A stretch of DNA of 64,000 nucleotides, taken from contig NZ_CAAF010000082.1 of NCBI RefSeq assembly GCF_000359125.1, positions 186,001 through 250,000 of the forward strand. The letters run 5' to 3'. A program made the translations under genes and the position numbers. The first letter of the stretch is position 1, and every line of letters begins with the position of its first letter. Below, piece after piece: positions 53,971 to 61,918 of this stretch. The notes below the pieces were generated by a model. That model was not told the origin of the DNA, searched no databases, and saw only the letters and a list, made by a program, of their open reading frames with translations. Origin of the DNA: Mesorhizobium sp. STM 4661. GTDB taxonomy: Bacteria; Pseudomonadota; Alphaproteobacteria; Rhizobiales; Rhizobiaceae.

Positions 53971-55621
53971 TTCTCGCCCAATCTTCGTAGCAAGATGCGA
54001 AGGTAACAGTGTGAACCTGCTCAAATCCTAGCCGCCAAGCCTGCCCCAACGACCCTCGCAGTTGACCCCTAGCGTGAGAGCCATCGTCGCCAAAATTCGC
54101 TGCGGCTAGCCAGAGCATCCTTTGCTCATCCGCGCCCAAGTTCTGCCATTGATTTCTCAGACGAGTGAAGCTTGCTCGCTCGCGCCAATGCCTCCAGCAA
54201 TCAATGCACGCACGCTTCACCGACTGTGAGGAACTCTGGTCATAAACACGCCGAACGAATGTGCCGCGCACTTCGCTTCTTTTAAACCGTATCGCACGTA
54301 AGAAATGCAAGGTATTCACCTCCGGTAGCAGAAGGTGAGAAGCAGTCGACAGTACCCCGTCAAGCAACTGATCAATTTGGTCGAACACGGCCTCAAACTC
54401 GTTATTGGAGCGCACCGAATACACTCCCCTCATGATCTTGGACCAAGACGCTCTAAATGAGTCGAGATTTTTTGGATCCAGCAGGGTGGCGCATAATTGA
54501 GCAGCGACGGCCGGCTCTTGGAACTTCAAGGCGCGACCTATTTGCGCCAGCACGAAATTATCGGGTTGTGACTTTTCTTTTTCGAGATCGAGCAAGAATT
54601 GAATATCAATCTTATCGAAAGATTTCCTCAGTTGCTCATACTCACCCCTGGCCGTATCAGAATAGGGGTCAAAGTGCAGGTCTAACTCCCTGAGGGCAAC
54701 ACTTGCGTCTTGTCCGCCGCTAAGTTGCGCAGCAATGTAGTCGATATAGTGCTTAGCGCTCAGTGTCGTGGTCTTGCTACGGTTAAGCGACAGGCCATAG
54801 TCAGCAAGAGAATTCGACAGCACTGACAGCGCCCTATAGGCATCCTGTTGAGAAGTGGAAATCAAAGTAAAATCATCGACGTAGCGATGCCAAACGATGC
54901 CTGCGTCGGAGAGGGAGAGATCAATGGGCGTCATCATCACCTCTGCAAGGACCCGAGAGCACTGTCCTCCCACAGGTAGTCCGAACGAGCGGCCAGCCGC
55001 CAATTTGCTTAGTATCCGGTTGACCTGCAGCGCTACCGTAGAACCTTTCTGCTCAAGGTCTTTAACCACGTTCTCTAGCCTGTGGTGATATATATGCTCG
55101 TAGAAACTTGAGATATCTGTCTGAACAACCACGCACCCTTCCTGTTGGAGCGCCTTTTCCTCAAGGGTGATCTCCTTGTACGCCCGCCATGATCTGGTTC
55201 TATCGAAGAACTCGGGGCCTTGGCCTCCGAGACGGTACGAATGTACCCGAGAACTCCGATTTCCCTCGTTTGCTTGGGCGATAGCAAGCCCAAGGCCATT
55301 CAAATATAAGTTCCAGAATGGATGGATCTTTGTTGTAATACGAAATCCGTGAGACCCAGAAGGAGCTAACAACCGCTCGGCGCCGATTGTAAGCCCATTC
55401 ATAAAGGCGATCGCTTCATCATCTTTCTTGGAGTCAATTTCTCCAAATAAACTGAAGCATATATCTGAAAGGTCACTTGCTTTGTCTCGTATAAACGCCG
55501 CGTCTATGTCATATGGCATCGTATCATTTTCACCGACTTGGCCGATCTCTAGTGCGGCCTGCAAGAAATGCTCCCTTTTTACTTCCATCCCCATACCCTC
55601 AGTTTCGCTCCTACGAGGCAT
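53960..55621 (-). CDS. Reverse transcriptase of the UG/Abi (defence-associated) kind
   Basis: A 553-residue protein. The RT domain spans about 95-300: motif A VVVQTDISSFYEHI (Asp169), motif B GLPVGGQCSRVLAEV (214-228), catalytic YVDD at 247-250, and LSLNRSKTT (277-285). There is no intron maturase or HNH domain, and no retron-type ncRNA is obvious. Residues 300-553 are helical, as in the alpha-helical C-terminal part of AbiA/AbiK- and DRT-type RTs. The N-terminus 'TTKIHPFWNLYLNGLGLAIA' fits unknown-group RTs. ATG 55621, 55594 and 55588 are possible starts; the last has GAGGG upstream. The gene is AT-richer than its surroundings. The exact DRT type cannot be assigned. Confidence 0.88.
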   Translation of the reverse strand: MPRRSETEGMGMEVKREHFLQAALEIGQVGENDTMPYDIDAAFIRDKASDLSDICFSLFGEIDSKKDDEAIAFMNGLTIGAERLLAPSGSHGFRITTKIHPFWNLYLNGLGLAIAQANEGNRSSRVHSYRLGGQGPEFFDRTRSWRAYKEITLEEKALQQEGCVVVQTDISSFYEHIYHHRLENVVKDLEQKGSTVALQVNRILSKLAAGRSFGLPVGGQCSRVLAEVMMTPIDLSLSDAGIVWHRYVDDFTLISTSQQDAYRALSVLSNSLADYGLSLNRSKTTTLSAKHYIDYIAAQLSGGQDASVALRELDLHFDPYSDTARGEYEQLRKSFDKIDIQFLLDLEKEKSQPDNFVLAQIGRALKFQEPAVAAQLCATLLDPKNLDSFRASWSKIMRGVYSVRSNNEFEAVFDQIDQLLDGVLSTASHLLLPEVNTLHFLRAIRFKRSEVRGTFVRRVYDQSSSQSVKRACIDCWRHWRERASFTRLRNQWQNLGADEQRMLWLAAANFGDDGSHARGQLRGSLGQAWRLGFEQVHTVTFASCYEDWARNVA

Positions 55622-55795
55622 CGCAAAGCCAAAGTGTCGGCCGCCTACCGCATAGTTGAAGCGAATAATCTGCGGCGTCTAGTGAGATGCGTTTGAACTT
55701 GGCTTGCTGAGCAGATGTTCGGAGCGGGTCAAAGGGCTAGCTACAGGACAAAGAACATTCACCAAACCAGCGACTTGCGCGGAAAGCAGCGACCC
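55622..55795 (-). other. Upstream region of the reverse transcriptase
   Basis: 174 bases between the RT start and the dioxygenase remnant. In several defence RT systems the template ncRNA lies just here. I see no strong promoter or stable long hairpin, so no RNA gene is called. Confidence 0.3.
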
Positions 55796-55945
55796 CTACA
55801 CCCCCAGCGTCGGCTCGGTATTCACCTTCAGCGCCTCCTCCGCCTCATCCTCCTCGCCGTGCACCCCCAACGCCCGCCCGATCCAGATCGGGTCGACCAG
55901 ATGGTCGCGCTTGGGGTTAGGGGTGTTGGGTGGATGAGGATGTTC
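55796..55945 (-). pseudogene. Truncated, frameshifted copy of the 3' end of the DOPA-dioxygenase-like gene
   Basis: The plus-strand sequence matches 57213-57370 closely. On the minus strand it reads NPKRDHLVDPIWIGRAL, then a shortened linker (12 bases fewer), then EEALKVNTEPTLGV and a stop at 55796. A one-base deletion near 55930 breaks the frame upstream, and the 5' two-thirds of the gene are absent. It is a diverged duplicate, not a recent copy. The aminopeptidase gene at 55967 lies between it and the intact gene. Confidence 0.75.
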
Positions 55946-55966
55946 GGCCCGCTGCGCCTGTTCACC

Positions 55967-57019
55967 TCAATCACAGCTATTCGCAGCCTTCAGTGCTTCT
56001 CCACGGGACGGCTTGTCCGCTATCCGTCGAACAGCAGCATAAAACCTTGGATAGTCGCGGGAACACAGGTCGAACAAGCGGAGAAATGCCGGAACCTGTT
56101 CGCCGTAGACAGATGTCGCGGCGAGCTTGGCGTTGTTGATCGGCTGATTGAACCAGGCGTCATAGCCCCGGTATCCGGCCCAGCGCCTGTCGCGCATTTG
56201 CCGGTAGCGCATCCGCAGCCTGTTGATCGTGGCCGCCTTGGCGGCAGCCATCTGCTGCGGGGTACGGGGACTTCCATAGACCTGGGCCACCTCTTCGCGC
56301 GCCTTCGCCACCAGCCCGAGAAAATCGGCACTGCGCTTGCGGGCGGCTTCGTAGCGGCGCAACCCGGCCCGATCGCCGGCGGCGCGGAGCCATTTCCTTG
56401 TGCCGGTGGTTTCGACGGCAACCGCGAAAGCCTCGTTGAATGCGGAATCGCCATTCACATAGAGGCGCTGATGCGCCAGTTCATGGAAGATCAGGCTGGC
56501 GAGATAGGTGTCGTCCTGACGGAGCATGGTGCTGAGCAGCGGGTCGCTGGACCAGCCCAGTGTGGAATAGGCGGTGATGCCGGTGACAAAGACGTCCAGC
56601 CCCTGTCTCTGAAGCTCGACAGCGCTTTCCGTCGCGGATTTCCGCGAAAAGTAACCCCGGTAGGGAACACAGCCGAAAACCGGAAAGCACCATGTGCGCG
56701 GCGTGAGGGAGAATTGCGGCGCGGCAAAAACGGCCCATGTCACAGCGTCCCGGTGAATGTCGACATAGCTGCGATAGCTGCTGTTGTCGGGCAGTGACAG
56801 TTCATCTGTCGCAAACCGTCTTATGGCGCTCGCCGACGTCAGCTTGCTGCGCAATGCCTCAGGTGTCGAAGGATCGCGGATCAGTTTTCCAACATTTTCG
56901 CGCGCAGCCATGATCTCCACATGGCCTTCCAGCGACTGCGCGTAGTAGGAAATGCTTGTGCAGCCGCTCACCCCGAACGCCATGGTCACCGCGGCAAGTA
57001 TTCGAAGAACGCGCCTCAC
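55967..57019 (-). CDS. Lipoprotein aminopeptidase (PF10023-type)
   Basis: A 350-residue lipoprotein. GTG 57019 gives a signal peptide with a lipobox, MRRVLRILAAVTMAFGVSGC (Cys20); a longer frame from TTG 57088 lacks such a form. The metallopeptidase motif HELAH in 'LASLIFHELAHQRLYVNGD' and 'FNEAFAVAVETTGT' (a downstream Glu) match the putative aminopeptidase family. It is probably anchored in the periplasm. It lies between an intact and a decayed copy of a dioxygenase-like gene, so the area was rearranged in the past. Confidence 0.85.
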   Translation of the reverse strand: MRRVLRILAAVTMAFGVSGCTSISYYAQSLEGHVEIMAARENVGKLIRDPSTPEALRSKLTSASAIRRFATDELSLPDNSSYRSYVDIHRDAVTWAVFAAPQFSLTPRTWCFPVFGCVPYRGYFSRKSATESAVELQRQGLDVFVTGITAYSTLGWSSDPLLSTMLRQDDTYLASLIFHELAHQRLYVNGDSAFNEAFAVAVETTGTRKWLRAAGDRAGLRRYEAARKRSADFLGLVAKAREEVAQVYGSPRTPQQMAAAKAATINRLRMRYRQMRDRRWAGYRGYDAWFNQPINNAKLAATSVYGEQVPAFLRLFDLCSRDYPRFYAAVRRIADKPSRGEALKAANSCD

Positions 57020-57149
57020 CGTTTGCCCACCGCTTGCTTGTCTCGCCAAAGGAGTTCTTGCTCTCACAGGCGCACCGATCTTCGTCAAGCAGACACCGGC
57101 CCCAAGTTACCGCGCTCATTCGCCCGCCCAGACAATGGCATATGGCGCT

Positions 57150-57183
57150 CCCCCACTCCGGCCGCTGCCGGCCGGAGTGGGGG
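57150..57183. terminator. Very strong 14-bp hairpin after the dioxygenase-like gene
   Basis: Fourteen perfectly paired bases (57150-57163 with 57170-57183) around a six-base loop, 11 bases after the stop of the dioxygenase-like gene. The flanks have no T run. It probably ends or protects that transcript and insulates the lipoprotein gene. Confidence 0.6.
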
Positions 57184-57194
57184 TCGGCGCAGTC

Positions 57195-57629
57195 CTACGC
57201 GATTGCCCCCCACGCACCCAGCGTCGGCTCGGTATTCACTTCCAGCGCCTCCTCCGCCTTATCCTCCTCGCCGAGAGCCTCGCCCTTCACCGCTAGCGCC
57301 CGCCCGATCCAGATCGGGTCGACCAGATGGTCGCGCTTGGGGTTGGTGGTGTTCGGGTGGATGAGGATGCTCAGGCCGCCATGGTTGAGCATCAGCCACG
57401 GAACGAGGGTAGCGAAAACCCCGGTGGCGAAGGAGACCTGGTGCATGGCCTGCTCGTGCGGGCCGACCGGCTCGTCGCGCCAGTTGTCCAGGCGCACGCG
57501 GAAACGTTCGCCGATGCGCAGGCGCAGCCATTCGGCATGCTGCCGCTCTGCCTGCCCGTCATAGTAGATATGGGCGTGATAGCTGGCAATTTCCGCAAGC
57601 GGCCTTGGACTGGCGGCGTCTTCGTTCAC
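57195..57629 (-). CDS. DOPA 4,5-dioxygenase-family protein
   Basis: A 144-residue protein of the DOPA-dioxygenase family (PF08883 type). It has 'IASYHAHIYYDG' (HxH), 'VGPHEQAMHQVSFA' and 'MLNHGGLSILIHPNTTN', which hold the metal-binding His residues. GTG 57629 has AGGAG upstream. Family members open catechol rings, but the bacterial substrate is not known. A remnant of an SDR gene lies 21 bases upstream on the same strand, so it was probably once the second gene of an operon. Its 3' end is duplicated at 55796-55945. Confidence 0.85.
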   Translation of the reverse strand: MNEDAASPRPLAEIASYHAHIYYDGQAERQHAEWLRLRIGERFRVRLDNWRDEPVGPHEQAMHQVSFATGVFATLVPWLMLNHGGLSILIHPNTTNPKRDHLVDPIWIGRALAVKGEALGEEDKAEEALEVNTEPTLGAWGAIA

Positions 57630-57650
57630 CTTGATGTTCTCCTTCGATGA

Positions 57651-57770
57651 TTACGGGCAGAACCCGAAACATGGAAGGTCGACCTTGTCGATTGATGCCG
57701 CATCTTGCAGCGGGAAAACCGGGACAACCGTCTCGCTACCATCGATGACCAAGACCTGGCCTGTCACGTG
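57651..57770 (-). pseudogene. Remnant: C-terminal end of a short-chain dehydrogenase gene
   Basis: On the minus strand, between the ClC stop and the dioxygenase gene, one frame reads GHVTGQVLVIDGSETV and continues to a TAA at 57651-57653. The pattern VTGQxLxIDG is the characteristic end of SDR enzymes. No start or nucleotide-binding part precedes it, because the ClC gene begins its coding part directly upstream. It looks like the tail left by a deletion. Confidence 0.6.
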
Positions 57771-57772
57771 CC

Positions 57773-59554
57773 CTACCCCTCGCCCGACAGATCCCGCCGT
57801 GCCTTTTCGAGCTCTTCGGCGTAGCGTCGCATCAGATGGCCTTCGGTCAGGAGCCCGACGACGATGCGGTCGGTGAAATCCTCGACCACGGCCAGTTCCT
57901 CGGCGCCGGCACGCTGGAAGGTCTCGGCGGCCGATTGCACGTTCATGGTCGGCACCAGGACGGCGTCCCTATACTTGGCGAGCGAGCGCACCGGCGTCTC
58001 ACCGTCGGACAGTTCGCTGTGCAATTCGGCGACGATCAGCACGCCGACATAATGCTGCCCGGCGTCGACCGCGATGACACGCTGGGCCGAACCGAGCGGC
58101 ACTTCCTTGCGAAAGGCGGCAAGCGTTTTCGAGGCATCGATGGTGCGGACATCCTTGCGCATCATCGAGCCGACCGTGAGGGTGCGCATCCAGCCGACGT
58201 CATGCGCGCTGCGGATCGTCTCGCCGCGCAGGTGGAAACGCCATGTCGAGAAGGAATAGCCAAAGGTTTCGCGCACCAGGATCGCCGCCATGATCGAGGC
58301 CGCCAGCACCACGCCGGTGAGCGTCAGGTCGCGGGTTGATTCCAGAGCCAGGAACGTCATCGTCAGCGGGCCGCCGACGACGCCGACAGCGAGCGACGTC
58401 ATGCCGACCACGGCGGCGACGGCGGGATCGATGCCCGTCGCCGGCGAAACGGCGGCCATGATTTCGGCGAACATCTTGCCGAGCAGGGCGCCGAGGAACA
58501 GCGAGGCAAAGAACAGTCCGCCGCGAAAGCCCGAGCCCAGCGAGACCGCCGATGCCGCCAGCTTCAGCAGGAAGACACTGGTCACCACGGCAAGCCCGTA
58601 ATTCATAGCGAATTCGCGATGCAGCGCGCCGTGGCCGCTGGACAGGACCTGCGGCGTAATCAGCCCGAGGAGCCCGACGATGCAGCCGCCGATGAAGGGG
58701 CGCAGCGCGGCATCGATCGACAGCCGCACGAAACCGCGCTCGATCAGGGTCACCAGTTGCATGACAGCAATGGAGGCGGCACCGCCCAGCAACCCCAGCA
58801 GCAGGAACGGCAGATACTGGCTGGCGGTGAGCGCCGGCAGGCCGGAGAGCTCCAGCGGAAACGGAACGCCGCCAAACACCTCGGCGGTCAGCGAGGCCGC
58901 GATCGCCGCCGTCATGACCGGCGCGACATTGGCGACCGAATAGATGCCGATGACCAGCTCGAAACCATAGAAGGCGCCGGTCAGCGGCGCGTCGAAGGCG
59001 GCCGCGATCGCACCGGCAGCACCACAGCCGACCAGGATGCGGACATCGTTGCGGCGCAGCCTGAAGGCCCGCGCCAGCCGCGACGCCAGCCCGGACCCGA
59101 CCTGCGTGTAGCCGGCCTCCAGCCCGACCGAGGCGCCGAAGCCGCTCGAGATCATGGTCTGGCCGGCGATGATGAACGTGTCGGTCAAGGACATGCGCCC
59201 GCCGTAAAGCGCGTTGGCTTCGATCGGATCGACCGGCGTGCGGAACTTTCGCGTCCTCAGCCAGATCACCGTCAGCCCGAGCAGGATGCCGCCGATTGCC
59301 GGGATCAGCGCCTGCACCGGGCTCCCCAGCGAAAACATCCCCGAAAGCCGCCCGCCCGGCTGAACGCCGAACAGCAGCCCGTGCAGGTCCTGCACCATCT
59401 GGCTCATCGCGGTGACCAACATGCCCGCCATCACCCCGACCACGCCGGCGAGGATGACCACCGCGATGCCGCGCGCTTCGAGCAGCGGCAGCGACCTGAT
59501 CAGCATCGCGCGCAGCCGGCGGGCATAGACTTGCGGTTCGTTTCTGGAAAGCAC
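57773..59554 (-). CDS. ClC-family chloride channel/transporter with CBS domains
   Basis: A 593-residue ClC protein. Residues about 30-440 hold the membrane core; the ClC filter segments are 'GASVGLEAGYTQVGSG' (the gating Glu of GREGP is kept but the Gly-Arg/Pro around it are changed), 'GCGAAGAIAAAFDAPLTGAF' and 'LGSGFRGGLFFASLF'. Two CBS domains follow after 'VGSMMRKDVRTIDASKTLAA'. Start choices are GTG 59554, ATG 59506 and ATG 59623; I take GTG because the following basic stretch resembles the usual pre-membrane helix. It may be a channel or a proton-coupled antiporter. Confidence 0.9.
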   Translation of the reverse strand: MLSRNEPQVYARRLRAMLIRSLPLLEARGIAVVILAGVVGVMAGMLVTAMSQMVQDLHGLLFGVQPGGRLSGMFSLGSPVQALIPAIGGILLGLTVIWLRTRKFRTPVDPIEANALYGGRMSLTDTFIIAGQTMISSGFGASVGLEAGYTQVGSGLASRLARAFRLRRNDVRILVGCGAAGAIAAAFDAPLTGAFYGFELVIGIYSVANVAPVMTAAIAASLTAEVFGGVPFPLELSGLPALTASQYLPFLLLGLLGGAASIAVMQLVTLIERGFVRLSIDAALRPFIGGCIVGLLGLITPQVLSSGHGALHREFAMNYGLAVVTSVFLLKLAASAVSLGSGFRGGLFFASLFLGALLGKMFAEIMAAVSPATGIDPAVAAVVGMTSLAVGVVGGPLTMTFLALESTRDLTLTGVVLAASIMAAILVRETFGYSFSTWRFHLRGETIRSAHDVGWMRTLTVGSMMRKDVRTIDASKTLAAFRKEVPLGSAQRVIAVDAGQHYVGVLIVAELHSELSDGETPVRSLAKYRDAVLVPTMNVQSAAETFQRAGAEELAVVEDFTDRIVVGLLTEGHLMRRYAEELEKARRDLSGEG

Positions 59555-59697
59555 CGGAGCGGCTCGCCGATATCCAAGGGAATGGTGCCTGATACGCCCG
59601 GCAACACCGCATGGCAACCGCAATGGCGCCGCCGGAAGGTGGCACGGACAGCGCGGCTTCGCTGCGTCGATAAGACCCCCTCGTCACAGGAAACTGC

Positions 59698-59715
59698 GTT
59701 GACGTAAACGTCAAC
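59698..59715. promoter_or_regulatory. 18-bp palindrome upstream of the SCP2 gene
   Basis: GTTGACGT-AA-ACGTCAAC is a perfect inverted repeat 60 bases before the SCP2 start. Its shape is like the operators of MerR/LiuR-type regulators of acyl-CoA catabolism (consensus from memory). It is more likely a real operator than chance, but the regulator is not in the window. Confidence 0.5.
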
Positions 59716-59775
59716 CCGAAGCTATATGCGCCCAGCGCCAATGCGCGACAAACGCAACGAGACGAGGAGAACGGC

Positions 59776-60060
59776 ATGAGCGTTCAGGAGATTGCCGACA
59801 AGATCAGGTCGCGCGTGGCGAGTGCCGGGTTCGATCGTTCCGTGAAATTCGACACCGGCGCTGACGGTGTCATCGTCATCGATGGCGCTGATGTCTCGAC
59901 CGCCGACGCACCGGCCGACTGCACCATAAAGCTTTCGCTCGACGATCTGGACTCGCTGATATCGGGCGACCTCAACCCGACCATGGCGTTCATGACCGGC
60001 AAGATCAAGGTCGAGGGCGACATGAGCGTCGCCATGGCGCTGAGCCAGTTGATCGGCTGA
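59776..60060 (+). CDS. SCP2 sterol-carrier-domain protein
   Basis: A 94-residue protein made of one SCP2 domain, with 'DCTIKLSLDDLDSLISGDLN' and 'TMAFMTGKIKVEGDMSVAMA', the usual end of the lipid-binding fold. GAGGAGAACGGC precedes ATG 59776. It likely binds acyl-CoA or other lipids. A palindrome upstream suggests control by a catabolic regulator. Confidence 0.93.
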   Translation: MSVQEIADKIRSRVASAGFDRSVKFDTGADGVIVIDGADVSTADAPADCTIKLSLDDLDSLISGDLNPTMAFMTGKIKVEGDMSVAMALSQLIG

Positions 60061-60079
60061 CTCGCCACGGATGAAGCGA

Positions 60080-60100
60080 ACGCCGCCCATTGGGCGGCGT
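60080..60100. terminator. Bidirectional hairpin terminator
   Basis: ACGCCGCCC (60080-60088) pairs with GGGCGGCGT (60092-60100) around a three-base loop, between the converging SCP2 and acetyltransferase genes. It can serve both. Confidence 0.65.
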
Positions 60101-60114
60101 CCGGCTGAAAGGCT

Positions 60115-60687
60115 TCACGCGGCGACGGTCAGCGCCGCCGGCGCCTTCAGCTTGCGCCCCGCGGCCTTCAGCGTGCCCTGGGCGCCGCTCAGCGCGCCGC
60201 CCACCAGTTCAAGCGCCAGCAGGCGGTGCCGCTCATAAGGCCCCGGCATGGCGAGCGAGCCGGTCTTGGTGGCCGAGAACCCGAAACGCCCATAGTAGGG
60301 GGCGTCGCCGACGAGCAGGATCGCGGCATGGCCGAGCCGCACCGCCTCCGCCACGGCATGGCGCATCAGCGCCGAGCCGATGCCGGCACTTTTGAGCGCC
60401 GGGTCGACAGCGAGCGGACCGAGCAGAAGTGCCGTCGGACCGCCCTCGCCCAGCACCACATCCCACAGCCGCACGGTGCCGGTGACCGCCCCCGATGCAT
60501 CGCGCGCGACGAAGGCCAGGCCTTCCGAAGGCCGGCGGCCGCGCCGCAGCTTTTCGGAGGATTTCTTCTTGCGCTTCGGCCCCATCGCGCGATCGAGCAA
60601 AGCCTCGCGCGCCGCGATATCGGCAGCGGTTTCGGCGACGATCAAAGAAGCCGGCGCGCGGTCTACGATTTCAACTGGCATTTCCAT
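60115..60687 (-). CDS. GNAT-family N-acetyltransferase
   Basis: A 190-residue acetyltransferase. The acetyl-CoA motif 'LGPLAVDPALKSAGIGSALM' (R/Q-x-x-G-x-G type, here KSAGIGSA) and 'HAAILLVGDAPYYGRFGFSA' are clear. A Lys/Arg-rich stretch 'MGPKRKKKSSEKLRRGRRPS' near residues 35-54 is unusual for the fold and may bind nucleic acid or a phosphate. This GNAT subgroup is close to proteins annotated as YhbS-like. Substrate unknown. Confidence 0.9.
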   Translation of the reverse strand: MEMPVEIVDRAPASLIVAETAADIAAREALLDRAMGPKRKKKSSEKLRRGRRPSEGLAFVARDASGAVTGTVRLWDVVLGEGGPTALLLGPLAVDPALKSAGIGSALMRHAVAEAVRLGHAAILLVGDAPYYGRFGFSATKTGSLAMPGPYERHRLLALELVGGALSGAQGTLKAAGRKLKAPAALTVAA

Positions 60688-60784
60688 TTCCGCGATCCTT
60701 CACGAGCGGAGATCTGTTCCACAGGCGAGCCCGGGCGGGCGACGGACGCCCACCTGGGATGATCTGAGCAACTCTTGCGAGCCG

Positions 60785-61918
60785 TCAGATCACGTAGGAT
60801 CGGAGAGGCTCGAAGCCGTTGAAGGCGACCGCCGAATAGGTGGTCGTGTAGGCGCCGGTGCCCTCGATCAGCACCTCGTCGCCGATGGTCAGCGACAAGG
60901 GCAGCGGATACGGCGTCTTCTCGTACATCACGTCGGCCGAATCGCAGGTCGGGCCGGCAAGCACGCAGGGCGCGGTCTCGGTGCCGTCATACGCGGTCGT
61001 GATCGCGTAGCGGATCGCCTCGTCCATCGTCTCGGCGAGACCGCCGAACTTGCCGATGTCGAGGAACACCCAGCGCACATTGTCGTTGTCGGCCTTCTTC
61101 GAAATCAGCACGACTTCCGACTTGATGACGCCGGCATTGCCGACCATGCCGCGGCCCGGCTCGATGATCGTCTCCGGGATCGCGTTGCCGAAATGCCTGC
61201 GCAGCGCCGAGAAGATCGCCTGGCCATAGTCCTGAGCCACCGGCACGTCCCTGAGGTAACGGGTCGGGAAGCCGCCGCCCATATTGACCATCTTCAGGAC
61301 GATGCCTTCCTCGGCGAGCGTCGAAAACACCTTCTTGGCGTCGCCGAGCGCGCGGTCCCAGGCGCTCAAATCGGTCTGCTGCGAGCCGACATGGAACGAC
61401 ACGCCATAGGCGTCGAGGCCGAGCGACTTGGCATGGCGCAGCACGTCGACCGCCATCGCCGGCACGCAGCCGAACTTGCGCGACAGCGGCCATTCAGCAC
61501 CCTCGCCGTCGGTGAGCACGCGGCAGAACACGCGCGCGCCTGGCGCGACGCGGGCGATCTTCTCGACCTCCTCGACGCAGTCGACCGCGAACAGCCGGAT
61601 GCCCAGCTGGTAGGCGCGTGCAATGTCACGCTCCTTCTTGATGGTGTTGCCGAAGGAGATGCGATGCGCCGGCGCACCGGCGTCCATCGCCATCTCGATT
61701 TCGGCAACGGAGGCGGTGTCGAAGGACGAGCCCATCGTAGCAAGGAGGCGCAGGATTTCCGGCGCCGGGTTTGCTTTCACCGCATAGTAGATCTTGGAAT
61801 CGGGGAGCGCCTTCTCGAAGGCGCGGAAATTGTCGCGCACGACATCGAGGTCGACGACGAGGCAGGGGCCGCTCGGACGTCGGGTGGCGAGGAAGTCAAG
61901 GATGCGCTGGGTAGCCAT
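60785..61918 (-). CDS. Ornithine (lysine/ornithine) decarboxylase, alanine-racemase fold
   Basis: A 377-residue PLP enzyme of group IV. The PLP lysine is Lys48 in IYYAVKANPAPEIL; 'VSFHVGSQQ', 'VNMGGGFPTRY' and the EPGRGMVG phosphate loop follow; the C-terminal active-site Cys is in GPTCDSADV. GGAGAG precedes ATG 61918. It makes putrescine (and possibly cadaverine), the start of the polyamine pathway. A ~430-base leader and a good promoter precede it. With the importer at 36580-40445 and the deacetylase at 42378, it makes polyamine turnover a theme of the window. Confidence 0.94.
   Translation of the reverse strand: MATQRILDFLATRRPSGPCLVVDLDVVRDNFRAFEKALPDSKIYYAVKANPAPEILRLLATMGSSFDTASVAEIEMAMDAGAPAHRISFGNTIKKERDIARAYQLGIRLFAVDCVEEVEKIARVAPGARVFCRVLTDGEGAEWPLSRKFGCVPAMAVDVLRHAKSLGLDAYGVSFHVGSQQTDLSAWDRALGDAKKVFSTLAEEGIVLKMVNMGGGFPTRYLRDVPVAQDYGQAIFSALRRHFGNAIPETIIEPGRGMVGNAGVIKSEVVLISKKADNDNVRWVFLDIGKFGGLAETMDEAIRYAITTAYDGTETAPCVLAGPTCDSADVMYEKTPYPLPLSLTIGDEVLIEGTGAYTTTYSAVAFNGFEPLRSYVI

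Noticed and set aside
53960..55621. Retron or group II intron reverse transcriptase.
   Set aside because: No maturase or HNH domain, no intron-like RNA ends, and the layout with a long helical C-terminus fits UG/Abi RTs better.
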